A DNA stretch of 64,000 nt, from the NCBI RefSeq assembly GCF_038397745.1, contig NZ_CP151636.1, positions 3,224,001 to 3,288,000 of the forward strand. The letters are read 5' to 3'. Positions 1-8,305 of the stretch are shown piece after piece. A program made the translations under genes and the position numbers. The notes below the pieces were generated by a model. That model had not been told where the DNA came from and did no database searches. It worked only from the letters and a program-made list of their open reading frames with translations. Within the stretch, counting starts at the first letter, position 1; each line of letters starts with the position of its first letter. Origin of the DNA: Microbacterium sp. LWH11-1.2 (GTDB taxonomy: Bacteria; Actinomycetota; Actinomycetes; Actinomycetales; Microbacteriaceae).

Positions 1-172
1 GGAAGCGGTCCACCTTCTCGCGGAGCTCCTCGACGACGCGCTCGCTGATGTCGGGTCCGAAGTCCGCGGTGATGAGCGCGGTCTCGAGGTCCTCCCAGGT
101 CGTCTCGTCGATGGTGGGCTTGACGAACATGCCGCGCAGTGCGCGACCGAGAGACCAGGACTTCTCCGCCAT
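1..172 (-). CDS. ftsY: Signal recognition particle receptor FtsY, 5' fragment
   Basis: Only the first 57 codons are in the window; the gene runs off the left edge. The ATG at 172 opens a reading frame beginning MAEKSWSLGR and continuing FVKPTIDETTW and LETALITADFG, the start of the helical N domain of actinobacterial FtsY. FtsY is the membrane-associated GTPase that receives SRP-ribosome complexes for co-translational insertion. The G domain is not visible. Its position downstream of smc on the same strand is the usual rnc-smc-ftsY order and supports the call. Identification rests on this short conserved N-terminus plus synteny. Confidence 0.85.
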   Translation of the reverse strand, partial: MAEKSWSLGRALRGMFVKPTIDETTWEDLETALITADFGPDISERVVEELREKVDRF

Positions 173-200
173 GAGTCCAGCCTACGGGTAGCATCCGGGG

Positions 201-875
201 ATGGAACGCGCGCCGGACCTCCATCGTCTGTACGTCCACGGCAGCGGCCGCCGAGGTGCCGACGCCTGGCCGCACGTGCGTGACTCCGCCGCGAGATTCT
301 TCGCGTTCTCGCCCGACACGACGATCGACGATCAGGTGGCCGCACTGCTCGACGACATCGGCGGTCGCAGAACTCTCGTGTTCGCGCATTCGATCGGCGC
401 CGTGCCGGCGGTGCTCGCAGCGCAGCACGTCGATCTCGCCGGGCTCGTGCTGATCGAACCCGCCCTCTACGACATCGCACGGGGTGACGCGGCGATCGAA
501 CGCCACATCGCGATCGTCACGGAGGCGCGCGCTCTGGCGTCCAGCGGCGATCTCCGCGGCTTCTGGGCGATCCTGCGCCCACTGATGTTCGGCGGGCCCT
601 TCGACTCCGCGCGCTGGCGGGAGGAGTCGCCGCTCGCCGAGCGGTGGGCGACCATCAACCTGCCCTGGGGGCACGGCGTGCGGGAGCGGATGCTCGACGG
701 CACACCGAGCCTGGTGGTGACGGGGGGCTGGAACGACGAGTACGAAGCGATCGCGCAGGTCCTCGCCGATCGCGGAGCCAGTCATCTCGTGCTGCCCGGC
801 CACGATCATCGCCCGCACGACTCCGGCGGCTTCGTGCACGTCGTGGACGATTTCGTGGCCGCACTCGCATCCTGA
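201..875 (+). CDS. Alpha/beta hydrolase fold protein
   Basis: A 224-residue protein with a single alpha/beta hydrolase domain. It has an HG oxyanion motif near residue 13 and a nucleophile elbow AHSIGA around Ser64, where the first glycine of G-x-S-x-G is alanine. A GHDH segment near residue 200 holds the likely catalytic histidine. No signal peptide is seen, so it should be cytosolic. The substrate cannot be told. It stands alone between ftsY and smc on the opposite strand. A -10-like TAGCAT at 189-194 ends six bases before the ATG, so the mRNA may be leaderless. Confidence 0.85.
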   Translation: MERAPDLHRLYVHGSGRRGADAWPHVRDSAARFFAFSPDTTIDDQVAALLDDIGGRRTLVFAHSIGAVPAVLAAQHVDLAGLVLIEPALYDIARGDAAIERHIAIVTEARALASSGDLRGFWAILRPLMFGGPFDSARWREESPLAERWATINLPWGHGVRERMLDGTPSLVVTGGWNDEYEAIAQVLADRGASHLVLPGHDHRPHDSGGFVHVVDDFVAALAS

Positions 876-974
876 GCACGACTTCGGAGTTCACGTCCGC
901 CGCTCCGGCGGCGCCCGGGGCTTCCGCGGCGTGTCGCTGCGCGTCCTCCGAAGCGGTGCTCGCGGCGGAGCGGA

Positions 975-3900
975 TCAGCTCGCGGCCGCGCGGTCGCCGA
1001 CGCGCTGTCCGACCACCGCGGACACGCCGTCCTGGCGCATCGACACGCCGTACAGGGCGTCCGCGATCTCCATCGTGCGCTTCTGGTGGGTGATGACCAG
1101 CAGCTGCGAGCTCTCGCGCAGCTGTTCGAAGACCGTCAGGAGCCGTCCGAGATTGGCGTCGTCGAGGGCGGCCTCGACCTCGTCGAGGATGTAGAACGGA
1201 CTCGGGCGCGCCTTGAAGATCGCGACGAGCAGAGCGACGGCCGCGAGAGAGCGCTCGCCGCCGGAGAGCAGAGACAGCCTCTCGATCTTCTTGCCGACCG
1301 GACGCACCGAGACCTCGATGCCCGTGGTCAGCATGTTGTCCGGATCGGTGAGGCTGATGCTTCCCGATCCACCGGGGAACAGCAGCGGGAACACCTGGCC
1401 GAAGGCTTCCTTCGTGTCTTCGAAGGCGCTCGCGAAGATCGTCTGCATGCGCTCGTCGAGGTCGCCGATGATCGTCAGCAGGTCCTGGCGCGTCTGCGTG
1501 AGATCGGCCAGCTGCTCGGTGAGGAAGGCATGCCGCTGCTCCAGCGCGGCGAACTCCTCGAGAGCGAGCGGGTTGACGCGCCCGAGCTGCGCGAGCTTGC
1601 GTTCGGCCTCACCGAGACGGCGCTGCTGGATACGTCGATCGAAGGGGATGGCCGTGTCGTCGATGAGCTCACCGTCGGCGGGCGTGACGCCGGGATCGCG
1701 AGGAACCAGCTGATCCGGTCCATATTCCGCAATGAGAATATCTTCGTCGAGGGCGAGTTCCGACGACACGCGCTCGAGCAGGCTGTTGAGGTGCAGCTTC
1801 TTCTCGTGGATCTGGAGCTCGAGCCCGTGCACGCTCTCCGTGAGTCCGGCCAGCCGCTCCCGCAAGGACGTCTCCTGCGCGCGCAGCGCCACGAGCTCCT
1901 CGTTCTGCGCCGAGCGCGCGGACTCCGCCTCGCCGAGCGCGATACGCGCTTCGGTGACAGATCGATCGAGCGAGTCGAGGATGCGGGGCAGCTCCTCGGC
2001 GACACCGGATGCCGCCTCGCGCTGCGTGCGACGGATGACCGCTCTGCGTGCCGCCTCTGCGGCGGCGTCGCGCTCCTGTTCGCGCTGGCGCTCGAGGCTC
2101 GTCACCCGTGCCTGCGCGGCGCGCACCCGCTCGCGGAGCGTCTCGATCTCCAGTCGGGCACGGACCTCGTCCTCCCGAGCAGCCTCGAGTGCTTCGAGCA
2201 GGCCGTCGCGTGCCGTCGCGTCGAGGACCGGACGCGGCGCGGCGATCGCCGCGTCCACTTCGTCCTTGGCGGCCTGCGCCTTCGCCTCGGCATCGGCGAC
2301 GGCCGCCTGCGCCTGGGCGAGCCCGGACTCGAGCCGCTCGCACTCCGCCACGGCCGACTCATGCCGCACCGTGATCCGGTTCACCTGCTCCGCGTGGCTT
2401 GCCAGGGCGGCGTCGTGCTCGCGAAGGGCCCGCAGCGCATCCTTCGCCTGACGACGGGTCGTCTCGACGGCTTCGTTCGCGTCTTCCCGCGCTTCCCGCA
2501 GAGAATCGACGACGATCTGGATCTCGGAGAGCCGCTCCTTCGCCGCATCGCGCTCGGCCGCGAGCTCCAGGCGAGACCTCTCGCCTCCCGATCCGGTCCG
2601 CAGGGTCTGAGCGGTGACCACGTCGCCACCGAGCGTGACGATGGTGGTCGTGACGTCGCCGGCGGTGTCCAGGGCTGCGCGCGCTGCTCGCGCCGCATCG
2701 AGATCGGCGGCGATGAGCACGTGCGACAGGATGCCCAGCACCCCGTCGGGAGCGGTGACGGTCTCGGTCGCCGGCGTGATCCCGTCGATCGCGGGCAGAT
2801 CGACGATCGGACGCAGGGCGTCGGCCACGACGAAGTCCACGACGCCGCGACGCTGCTCGGCGGCCTCCGCGGCCGCCGCGAAGGCCTCGGCTGACGAGTC
2901 GATCAACACGCCTTCTGCGAGCGAACCGAGGACGGCCGCGATGGCCGCTTCGAAGCCGGAGCGCACCTGCACCGCGTCGCCGACGAGTCCGCGCACACCG
3001 GCTCCGCCGGCTTTGACGATCTCCGCCGCGCCACCGGACAGCGCGAGCGCGCTGCTCAGCGCCGCCGCCTTCGCCGTCAGCGAGTCGACCTCGCGCTCGG
3101 CGGCGTGCAGCCGCTCCCGCAGCGCCTCACGCTCGGCTTCGGCCGTCGAGGAGGCCCGCTGCGCGCTGTCGTACGCGGCAGCATGCTCGACGGCGGTCCC
3201 CTCGGGAGCCTCGGCATCATCGATCGCGTCGAGCGCCTCCGTCGCCTCGCGTCGTCGGACGTTCGCGGCCTCCAGCGCGTTCTCCTGCCGCAGCACCGCG
3301 CCTCGCACGGCCGCCAGCGCCGACGCCGCCGCATCCGCGGTACCGCGCAGCGTCGAGAGCCGCATGTCGTACTCCGAGACGAGAGCGCTCTGCTCCGCGA
3401 TGTCGACGTCGAGTGTGTCCAGCTCGGCGCGGGCGTGCACAACCTCCCGGCTCGCCGCTGCAGCCGCGTCCTGCGCATCGCCGAGTCCGGCGGAGATCAG
3501 ATCGATCTCCTCGCGCGCCTCGTCGATCGTGCTCTGCGTCACCGTCACCGCAGTGACGGCCGCATCGTCTTCCTCGGAGCCCAGCAACGCGAGGCGCTGG
3601 TTCGCGAGCGTGTAGAGACCGCGCATCCGCTCCTGGACCTGCTCGAGCCCGAATGCCACACTCCGCGCCTGATCGACCGCGACGGAGTTCTGGTCCTGCT
3701 CGAGGCGGGCGATGCTCGCGCGCACGGTCTCGGCCTGGTCGGACAGCACCAGACGCTCCGTGTGGCGCTCGTGCTCAGTGCGCGTGTGGTCGGCCAGCGC
3801 CGTGCGCAGCGCGACGACGTCATCCGCGAAGATGCGTGCCTTCGCGTCGCGGACCACCGCCGCGATGGTCTGCGCCTCGCGAGCGATCTCCGCCTGCCGG

Positions 3901-4517
3901 CCCAGGGGCTTGAGCTGACGCCGGATCTCGCCCGCCAGATCGCTGAGGCGCGTGAGGTTCGCCTCCATGGCGTCGAGCTTGCGGAGGGTCTTCTCCTTGC
4001 GGCGACGGTGCTTCAGGATGCCGGCGGCCTCTTCGATGAAGCCACGACGATCCTCGGGCGACGCCTGCAGGACGGTGTCGAGGCGCCCCTGTCCGACGAT
4101 GACGTGCATCTCGCGTCCGAGACCCGAGTCGCTCAGCAGCTCCTGCACATCGAGCAGCCGGCAGCTCTCCCCGTTGATCGCGTACTCGCTCGAGCCGTTG
4201 CGGAAGAGGGTCCGGCTGATCGTCACCTCGGCGTACTCGATGGGGAGCGCGCCGTCGGCGTTGTCGATCGTGAGCTGGACCTCCGCGCGCCCGAGGGGTC
4301 CTCGAGTCGAAGTACCGGCGAAGATGACGTCTTCCATCTTGCCGCCGCGGAGCGTCTTGGCGCCCTGCTCCCCCATGACCCAGGCGAGCGCGTCGACGAC
4401 GTTCGACTTGCCCGATCCGTTCGGGCCGACGATGCAGGTGACGCCCGGCTCGAACACGAAACTGGTCGGCTGGGCGAACGACTTGAACCCCTTGAGCGTC
4501 AGGCTCTTCAGATGCAT
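975..4517 (-). CDS. smc: Chromosome segregation/condensin protein SMC
   Basis: An 1180-residue SMC protein, the normal length of the family. The Walker A motif GPNGSGKS lies at residues 31-38, followed by long coiled coils, a central hinge around residues 500-660, a second coiled coil, and the C-terminal signature LSGGERS with Walker B YILDEVEAALDD. SMC dimers with ScpA/ScpB form the bacterial condensin that organises and separates replicated chromosomes. The start ATG at 4517 places the ATPase head directly at the N-terminus. It precedes ftsY on the same strand. Two long antisense frames inside it are shadows of the Ala/Arg/Glu-rich coiled coil. Confidence 0.98.
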   Translation of the reverse strand: MHLKSLTLKGFKSFAQPTSFVFEPGVTCIVGPNGSGKSNVVDALAWVMGEQGAKTLRGGKMEDVIFAGTSTRGPLGRAEVQLTIDNADGALPIEYAEVTISRTLFRNGSSEYAINGESCRLLDVQELLSDSGLGREMHVIVGQGRLDTVLQASPEDRRGFIEEAAGILKHRRRKEKTLRKLDAMEANLTRLSDLAGEIRRQLKPLGRQAEIAREAQTIAAVVRDAKARIFADDVVALRTALADHTRTEHERHTERLVLSDQAETVRASIARLEQDQNSVAVDQARSVAFGLEQVQERMRGLYTLANQRLALLGSEEDDAAVTAVTVTQSTIDEAREEIDLISAGLGDAQDAAAAASREVVHARAELDTLDVDIAEQSALVSEYDMRLSTLRGTADAAASALAAVRGAVLRQENALEAANVRRREATEALDAIDDAEAPEGTAVEHAAAYDSAQRASSTAEAEREALRERLHAAEREVDSLTAKAAALSSALALSGGAAEIVKAGGAGVRGLVGDAVQVRSGFEAAIAAVLGSLAEGVLIDSSAEAFAAAAEAAEQRRGVVDFVVADALRPIVDLPAIDGITPATETVTAPDGVLGILSHVLIAADLDAARAARAALDTAGDVTTTIVTLGGDVVTAQTLRTGSGGERSRLELAAERDAAKERLSEIQIVVDSLREAREDANEAVETTRRQAKDALRALREHDAALASHAEQVNRITVRHESAVAECERLESGLAQAQAAVADAEAKAQAAKDEVDAAIAAPRPVLDATARDGLLEALEAAREDEVRARLEIETLRERVRAAQARVTSLERQREQERDAAAEAARRAVIRRTQREAASGVAEELPRILDSLDRSVTEARIALGEAESARSAQNEELVALRAQETSLRERLAGLTESVHGLELQIHEKKLHLNSLLERVSSELALDEDILIAEYGPDQLVPRDPGVTPADGELIDDTAIPFDRRIQQRRLGEAERKLAQLGRVNPLALEEFAALEQRHAFLTEQLADLTQTRQDLLTIIGDLDERMQTIFASAFEDTKEAFGQVFPLLFPGGSGSISLTDPDNMLTTGIEVSVRPVGKKIERLSLLSGGERSLAAVALLVAIFKARPSPFYILDEVEAALDDANLGRLLTVFEQLRESSQLLVITHQKRTMEIADALYGVSMRQDGVSAVVGQRVGDRAAAS

Positions 4518-4645
4518 GCGGGCACCGCTCGTCCGGGGAGAATCACGCCGCTACGCTACCGGAATCGCGCCGATCGGCCGTCATCCCGCGCGGGCGGGCG
4601 ATGAACCCGCGCCGGCGGCGACACGCCGGGAGACGGCGGATGTGC

Positions 4646-4675
4646 TTGACGACCTCGGCGATCCTTCGCTACCGT
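4646..4675 (+). promoter_or_regulatory. Sigma-70 type promoter for the leader/GNAT cassette
   Basis: A TTGACG box at 4646-4651 and a TACCGT box at 4670-4675 are separated by 18 bp, a good match to the housekeeping consensus. Transcription would start near 4682, just before the strong ribosome binding site of the small leader ORF. It would give a 5' untranslated leader of about 365 nt ahead of the first larger gene at 5048. Confidence 0.6.
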
Positions 4676-4709
4676 GTCCTCCGGATCGCCACACGAAAGG
4701 AGGTTACCG

Positions 4710-4823
4710 ATGATGTTCATTCAGCTCAACGCACAGGCCACAGGCCTCGCCGCGCCCGCGCACTCTGCGCCGCGCCCTGCGTACTCGGTGACCGCCGGCG
4801 TCCGCTTCAGCGCGTTCGCATAG
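4710..4823 (+). CDS. Small leader ORF (37 codons) upstream of the GNAT cassette
   Basis: This short frame reads MMFIQLNAQA at its start and ends VRFSAFA. It has a near-perfect Shine-Dalgarno, AAAGGAGG at 4696-4703, six bases before the ATG, the strongest ribosome binding site I noticed in the window. A sigma-70-like promoter lies just upstream. There is no run of one amino acid, so it is not a classic amino-acid attenuator peptide. About 220 nt follow before the next gene. The position suggests a regulatory upstream ORF, possibly one that senses ribosome stalling, but that is inference. It could also be a real small protein. Confidence 0.45.
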   Translation: MMFIQLNAQATGLAAPAHSAPRPAYSVTAGVRFSAFA

Positions 4824-5047
4824 AACCACAGCTCGAGAACTCCGGCCCGTACCGGGCTCCCTTCTCGCCGGTTCACCCGCGCCCCACCCTCTGATCTGCT
4901 CGCAGATCACGGATCTCCCGCCACTCTCGGCGTCCGCTTCTCGCGACCCCGAGGCGTCGCATCCTTCCTCGCCGTCCCCGACCGCCATCGCGGCCTCTCG
5001 ACGACGAATCCGCACACCCATCCACCATTCATCTCGAAGGAATCATC
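4824..5047 (+). promoter_or_regulatory. Pyrimidine-rich transcribed leader with hairpin
   Basis: This 224-base stretch separates the small leader ORF from the gene at 5048. It is C/T-rich on the coding strand. It contains a clean inverted repeat, TGATCTGC at 4892-4899 and GCAGATCA at 4902-4909. A 12-base direct repeat, GGCGTCCGCTTC, occurs at 4797-4808 inside the small ORF and again at 4929-4940. No U-run follows the hairpin, so a simple intrinsic terminator is not evident. A role in attenuation is possible but unproven. Confidence 0.35.
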
Positions 5048-5329
5048 GTGAATACGACGCTGCACCGCGGCATCACCCACCCGCCCGATACCGAGGACCG
5101 GCAGGTCCTCCAGATCCCCCGCCCCGACGAACTGCGCCGCCTCGCGCTCGCGGATCGTCTCTCCCTCCGGATCGGCCTCTGGCTGCTCCAGAGGGCGCAG
5201 CGTCCCCGGCGCGAACGCCGGAAGCTGCACCTCCCGCCCGCTGATTCACTGATCCTCGGGGAGCGCGAGCGCTCCGCCGCGGAGACCTACGCGCTGCTGG
5301 CCTACGACCTGCAGCGCAGCATGCGCTGA
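5048..5329 (+). CDS. Conserved small protein of unknown function
   Basis: A 93-residue protein starting at GTG 5048, with GAAGGA seven bases upstream. The N-terminal third is polar. The middle holds a basic amphipathic helix (LSLRIGLWLL followed by QRAQRPRRERRK), and the C-terminus (ERSAAETYALLAYDLQ) also looks helical. I see no signal peptide and recognise no domain. It is separated from the following GNAT gene by only 14 bases and is probably co-transcribed with it. The Arg/Lys cluster could contact nucleic acid or membrane. I do not recognise the family. Confidence 0.7.
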   Translation: MNTTLHRGITHPPDTEDRQVLQIPRPDELRRLALADRLSLRIGLWLLQRAQRPRRERRKLHLPPADSLILGERERSAAETYALLAYDLQRSMR

Positions 5330-5343
5330 TCGGAGTTCGCCAC

Positions 5344-6432
5344 ATGGACATCCCTCTCACCGCAGGCGCGACCCTGCGTCCGCTTGTGCTCCCGGCACGA
5401 GCGGACGCAGCGGACGCGGGCGAGTTCCGCGAGCTCGCCCGCGTCCGCAACCTCGTCTACCGCGAGATCACCGGCCGATCCGAGGACGACCTCACGCCCG
5501 AGGCGCTGCTGCCGATCCTCCGGTCCCGGAAGGAGCGCTCCACTTTCGTGTGGGCCGTGCGCATCGGCGAGGAGATCGTCGGACGCGCCGTCGTGAACAT
5601 CCCCCACGAGGAAGGCTCGCGTGTCGCGATCGTCTCGATCGAGCTGCGACCGCACGTCTGGGGTCGCGGGATCGGCAGCGCGGTGCTTCCCCACCTGGAG
5701 ACCGTCGCCCGCGAGCATGGGCGCTCCGTGCTTCAGGAGTGGCTCGAGCAGCAGCCGAGCGACGGCCCGCGCATCTCCGCGCCGACCGGCTTCGGCAGCG
5801 TTCCGGAGGATCATGTCTCCCGGTTCCTCCTCCGCCACGGCTACCGCCTCGAGCAGGTCTATCGAGTGAGCCATCTGACGCTCTCCCCGGAGACGATCCA
5901 GAGGGCGCGCGACCTCCTCGATCAGGCGCGCTCAGCCTCCACCGACTATCGCGTCGTGCAGTGGACTCTTCCGACGCCCGCCGATCGGGCCGCCGGGTAC
6001 GCGTGGATGAAGTCGCGCATGTCCACCGACGCACCCTCGGCCGGGATCGAGACGGATGAGGAGACGTGGGACGTCGATCGTCTGCAGGAGGGCGAGCGAC
6101 GGATCGCCGAGATGGGCCGAACGGTGCTGGTCACCGCCGCGGAGCACATCGCATCCGGCGAGCTCAGCGCGTTCACCGAGCTCGCCATCGGTCCGGACGC
6201 GGACGCGGTCACCCATCAGGAGGACACGCTCGTGCTCCGGGAGCACCGCGGCCACCGTCTCGGTCAACTGGTGAAGTGCGCCGCGCTGCTCGAATGGCTC
6301 GAGATCGCCCCTCGCTCGCCGAGCGTGATCACCTACAACGCCGAGGAGAACCGGCCGATGCTCTCCATCAACGAGGCCATGGGCTTCGCCCCCACCGCCT
6401 ACGAGGGCGCCTGGAAGAAGGAACTGACATGA
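5344..6432 (+). CDS. Tandem-domain GNAT N-acetyltransferase (copy 1)
   Basis: A 362-residue protein with two GNAT-like halves. The first carries the acetyl-CoA loop WGRGIGSAVL near residue 115. The second carries REHRGHRLGQLVKCA near residue 300 and the C-terminal segment YNAEENRPMLSINEAMGF, typical of the final GNAT strands and helix. GNAT enzymes transfer an acetyl group from acetyl-CoA to amines. Double-domain versions include mycothiol synthase and several antibiotic acetyltransferases, but no substrate can be assigned here. GGAG lies nine bases before the ATG. The stop overlaps the next gene by four bases, and the two are clearly homologous. Confidence 0.85.
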   Translation: MDIPLTAGATLRPLVLPARADAADAGEFRELARVRNLVYREITGRSEDDLTPEALLPILRSRKERSTFVWAVRIGEEIVGRAVVNIPHEEGSRVAIVSIELRPHVWGRGIGSAVLPHLETVAREHGRSVLQEWLEQQPSDGPRISAPTGFGSVPEDHVSRFLLRHGYRLEQVYRVSHLTLSPETIQRARDLLDQARSASTDYRVVQWTLPTPADRAAGYAWMKSRMSTDAPSAGIETDEETWDVDRLQEGERRIAEMGRTVLVTAAEHIASGELSAFTELAIGPDADAVTHQEDTLVLREHRGHRLGQLVKCAALLEWLEIAPRSPSVITYNAEENRPMLSINEAMGFAPTAYEGAWKKELT

Positions 6433-7508
6433 CCACGATCGCAATGACGATCACTCCGCTCACCGCTCCGCGCTCGCTCGATGATGCCGATGCCGCGGAC
6501 TTCCTGGCCTACGGCGAGCTCAACCGGCTCGTCTGCGACGAGGCCGTCGGGCTGCCCGATCTCGCTCCGGATGCCGCGCAGATGCTGCCGGCGTGGCACG
6601 ACAGCACCGATGCGCTGCAGACCGGATACGTCGCGCGCTCGGGCGACCGGATCCTCGGGATGGTGACGGTGTCCTTCGCGCAGGAGGTCGAGGCGCATGC
6701 CGCGGAGATCGACGTGCTCGTCCCGGCGGAGCACTGGGGACACGGCGTCGAGGATGCCCTGCTCTCGCGGGCGGAGGACGAAGCGCGCGCACAGGGCCGC
6801 CGCGTCCTGCAGATCTGGTCCCTGCACCGCCCGGAAGAGGCCGAGCGCATGCTGGTTCCACGCACCGGCTGGGGCCGGGTGCCCGCGATCCCGCTCAGCG
6901 ATCTGCTCGAGGAGCGCGGCTTCACGCTCGAGCAGGTGGAGCGCAACAGCGAGTTCGACCTGCGCCAGGACCCGGAGCCGCTGCGCCGGGCACTCGCGGA
7001 CGCGCAGTCCTTCGCCGGCGCCGACTACCGGCTCGTCGAATGGATGCTGCCGACGCCGCCCGAGCTCCGCGACGGCTTCGCCGCCGTCCTCGCGCGCCTG
7101 TCGACGGATGCGCCGAGCGGCGAGATGGACTTCGTCGCCGAGGAGTGGGACGCGGATCGGGTGATCCGTCGCGAGGCCCGGTTCACCGGCGCAGGGCAGA
7201 CGATGTCCGTGGCGGCGGTCCAGCACGTGCCGACCGGGGAGCTCGTCGCGTACAACGAGCTGCTGATCGGCGCCGATCGCGGAGGCGTCACGCACCAGTT
7301 CGGGACGCTGGTCTCGCGCGAGCATCGTGGCCACCGGCTCGGGATGATCGTCAAGTGCGCGAACCTGATCCGCTGGCGGGAGCGGATGCCGTCGTCGCCG
7401 GTCGTCTCCACGTTCAACGCCGAGGAGAACCGGCCGATGCTGAGCATCAACGAGGCGATCGGCTTCGTGCCGGTGTCCTACGCGGGAGCGTGGCAGAAGA
7501 GGATCTGA
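6429..7508 (+). CDS. Tandem-domain GNAT N-acetyltransferase (copy 2)
   Basis: A 359-residue paralogue of the preceding gene, starting at the ATGA overlap. The C-terminal half is strongly conserved between copies, with REHRGHRLGMIVKCA and NAEENRPMLSINEAIGF. The N-terminal half has WGHGVEDALL where copy 1 has WGRGIGSAVL, so one glycine of the acetyl-CoA pyrophosphate loop is lost. That half may bind cofactor poorly and serve for structure or substrate binding. The pair looks like a local duplication followed by divergence. Substrate unknown; linkage to an ABC exporter suggests a role against a small toxic molecule, which is inference. Confidence 0.85.
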   Translation: MTTIAMTITPLTAPRSLDDADAADFLAYGELNRLVCDEAVGLPDLAPDAAQMLPAWHDSTDALQTGYVARSGDRILGMVTVSFAQEVEAHAAEIDVLVPAEHWGHGVEDALLSRAEDEARAQGRRVLQIWSLHRPEEAERMLVPRTGWGRVPAIPLSDLLEERGFTLEQVERNSEFDLRQDPEPLRRALADAQSFAGADYRLVEWMLPTPPELRDGFAAVLARLSTDAPSGEMDFVAEEWDADRVIRREARFTGAGQTMSVAAVQHVPTGELVAYNELLIGADRGGVTHQFGTLVSREHRGHRLGMIVKCANLIRWRERMPSSPVVSTFNAEENRPMLSINEAIGFVPVSYAGAWQKRI

Positions 7509-7515
7509 CGCGGTT

Positions 7516-7555
7516 GCGGGCCCGATCTCATTCTCCGGGATGACGTCGGGCCCGC
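7516..7555 (+). terminator. Hairpin after the GNAT pair
   Basis: Two perfect 10-base arms, GCGGGCCCGA at 7516-7525 and TCGGGCCCGC at 7546-7555, flank a 20-base loop immediately after the second GNAT stop. No U-run follows, so termination efficiency is uncertain. It may instead dampen read-through into the ABC genes. Confidence 0.45.
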
Positions 7556-7609
7556 TCCCTCATCCGCCTGACGGACGACGGCGGCGAGGCCGATGACGAG
7601 GCTGGAAGC

Positions 7610-8305
7610 ATGAACATCCCCGTCATCGAATCCCACGCCCTCACCAAGAACTTCGGTTCGACCCGTGCCCTCGCCGGCGTCGACCTCGCGGTCCACCGCG
7701 GCGAGTCCGTCGCGATCATGGGAGCCTCGGGGTCGGGCAAGACGACGCTGCTGCATGTGCTGGCCGGCATCGTCTCACCGGATGCCGGCACCGTGACCTT
7801 CCGCCCCGCCGAGGGTGCCGCAGTGGAGGTGACCGCGCTGGGAGAGTCCGCCCGCTCCCGGCTCCGTCGCGAGCGCTTCGGCTTCGTCTTCCAGCAGGGA
7901 CTGCTGATCCCCGAGCTGACCGCCGTCGAGAACGTCGCACTGGCCTCGATGATCAACGGGATCCGTCGACAGGATGCCGTGCAGCATGCGGCCGCATGGC
8001 TCGCTGCGCTCGGGCTCGCCGGCATGGAGGATCGCCGGATCGGCGAGCTCTCCGGTGGTCAGGCGCAGCGCGTGGCGATCGCCCGTGCCCAGGCGACCGG
8101 CGCGGAGCTCGTCTTCGCCGACGAGCCCACCGGTGCGCTGGACTCCCAGACGTCGGCCGAGGTCATGGACGCGCTGCTCTGGTCGACGACCGGACAGGGT
8201 CGCACGCTCGTCGTCGTGACCCACGACCCCGAGGTCGCCGCACGCTGCACCCGCACGATCGCGGTGCGCGACGGACGCATCGTCGCCTCGGCGGTGTCCG
8301 CATGA
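7610..8305 (+). CDS. ABC transporter ATP-binding protein (LolD/MacB-like)
   Basis: A 231-residue ABC ATPase. Walker A GASGSGKT is at residues 38-45, a Q-loop follows (VFQQGLL), the signature LSGGQ lies near residue 147, and Walker B LVFADEP with the D-loop ALDSQT is near 168. The short single-domain form and the sequence around the signature fit the LolD/MacB/FtsE group, which pairs with FtsX-type permeases. The permease starts four bases before this gene's stop, so the two are translationally coupled. The role may be efflux or envelope mechanotransmission; the substrate is not predictable. Confidence 0.92.
   Translation: MNIPVIESHALTKNFGSTRALAGVDLAVHRGESVAIMGASGSGKTTLLHVLAGIVSPDAGTVTFRPAEGAAVEVTALGESARSRLRRERFGFVFQQGLLIPELTAVENVALASMINGIRRQDAVQHAAAWLAALGLAGMEDRRIGELSGGQAQRVAIARAQATGAELVFADEPTGALDSQTSAEVMDALLWSTTGQGRTLVVVTHDPEVAARCTRTIAVRDGRIVASAVSA

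Noticed and set aside
898..912. CCGCC-GCTCC-GGCGG hairpin between the hydrolase and smc
   Set aside because: Only a five-base stem in GC-rich DNA and no T-run; expected by chance.
1086..2894. A 602-codon open frame antisense to smc
   Set aside because: It mirrors the Ala/Glu/Arg-rich coiled coil of smc, has no domain or ribosome binding site, and smc is unambiguous.
3105..4604. A 499-codon open frame antisense to the 5' half of smc
   Set aside because: Shadow frame in high-GC DNA; composition is Arg/Leu/Asp-rich and unlike any domain I know.
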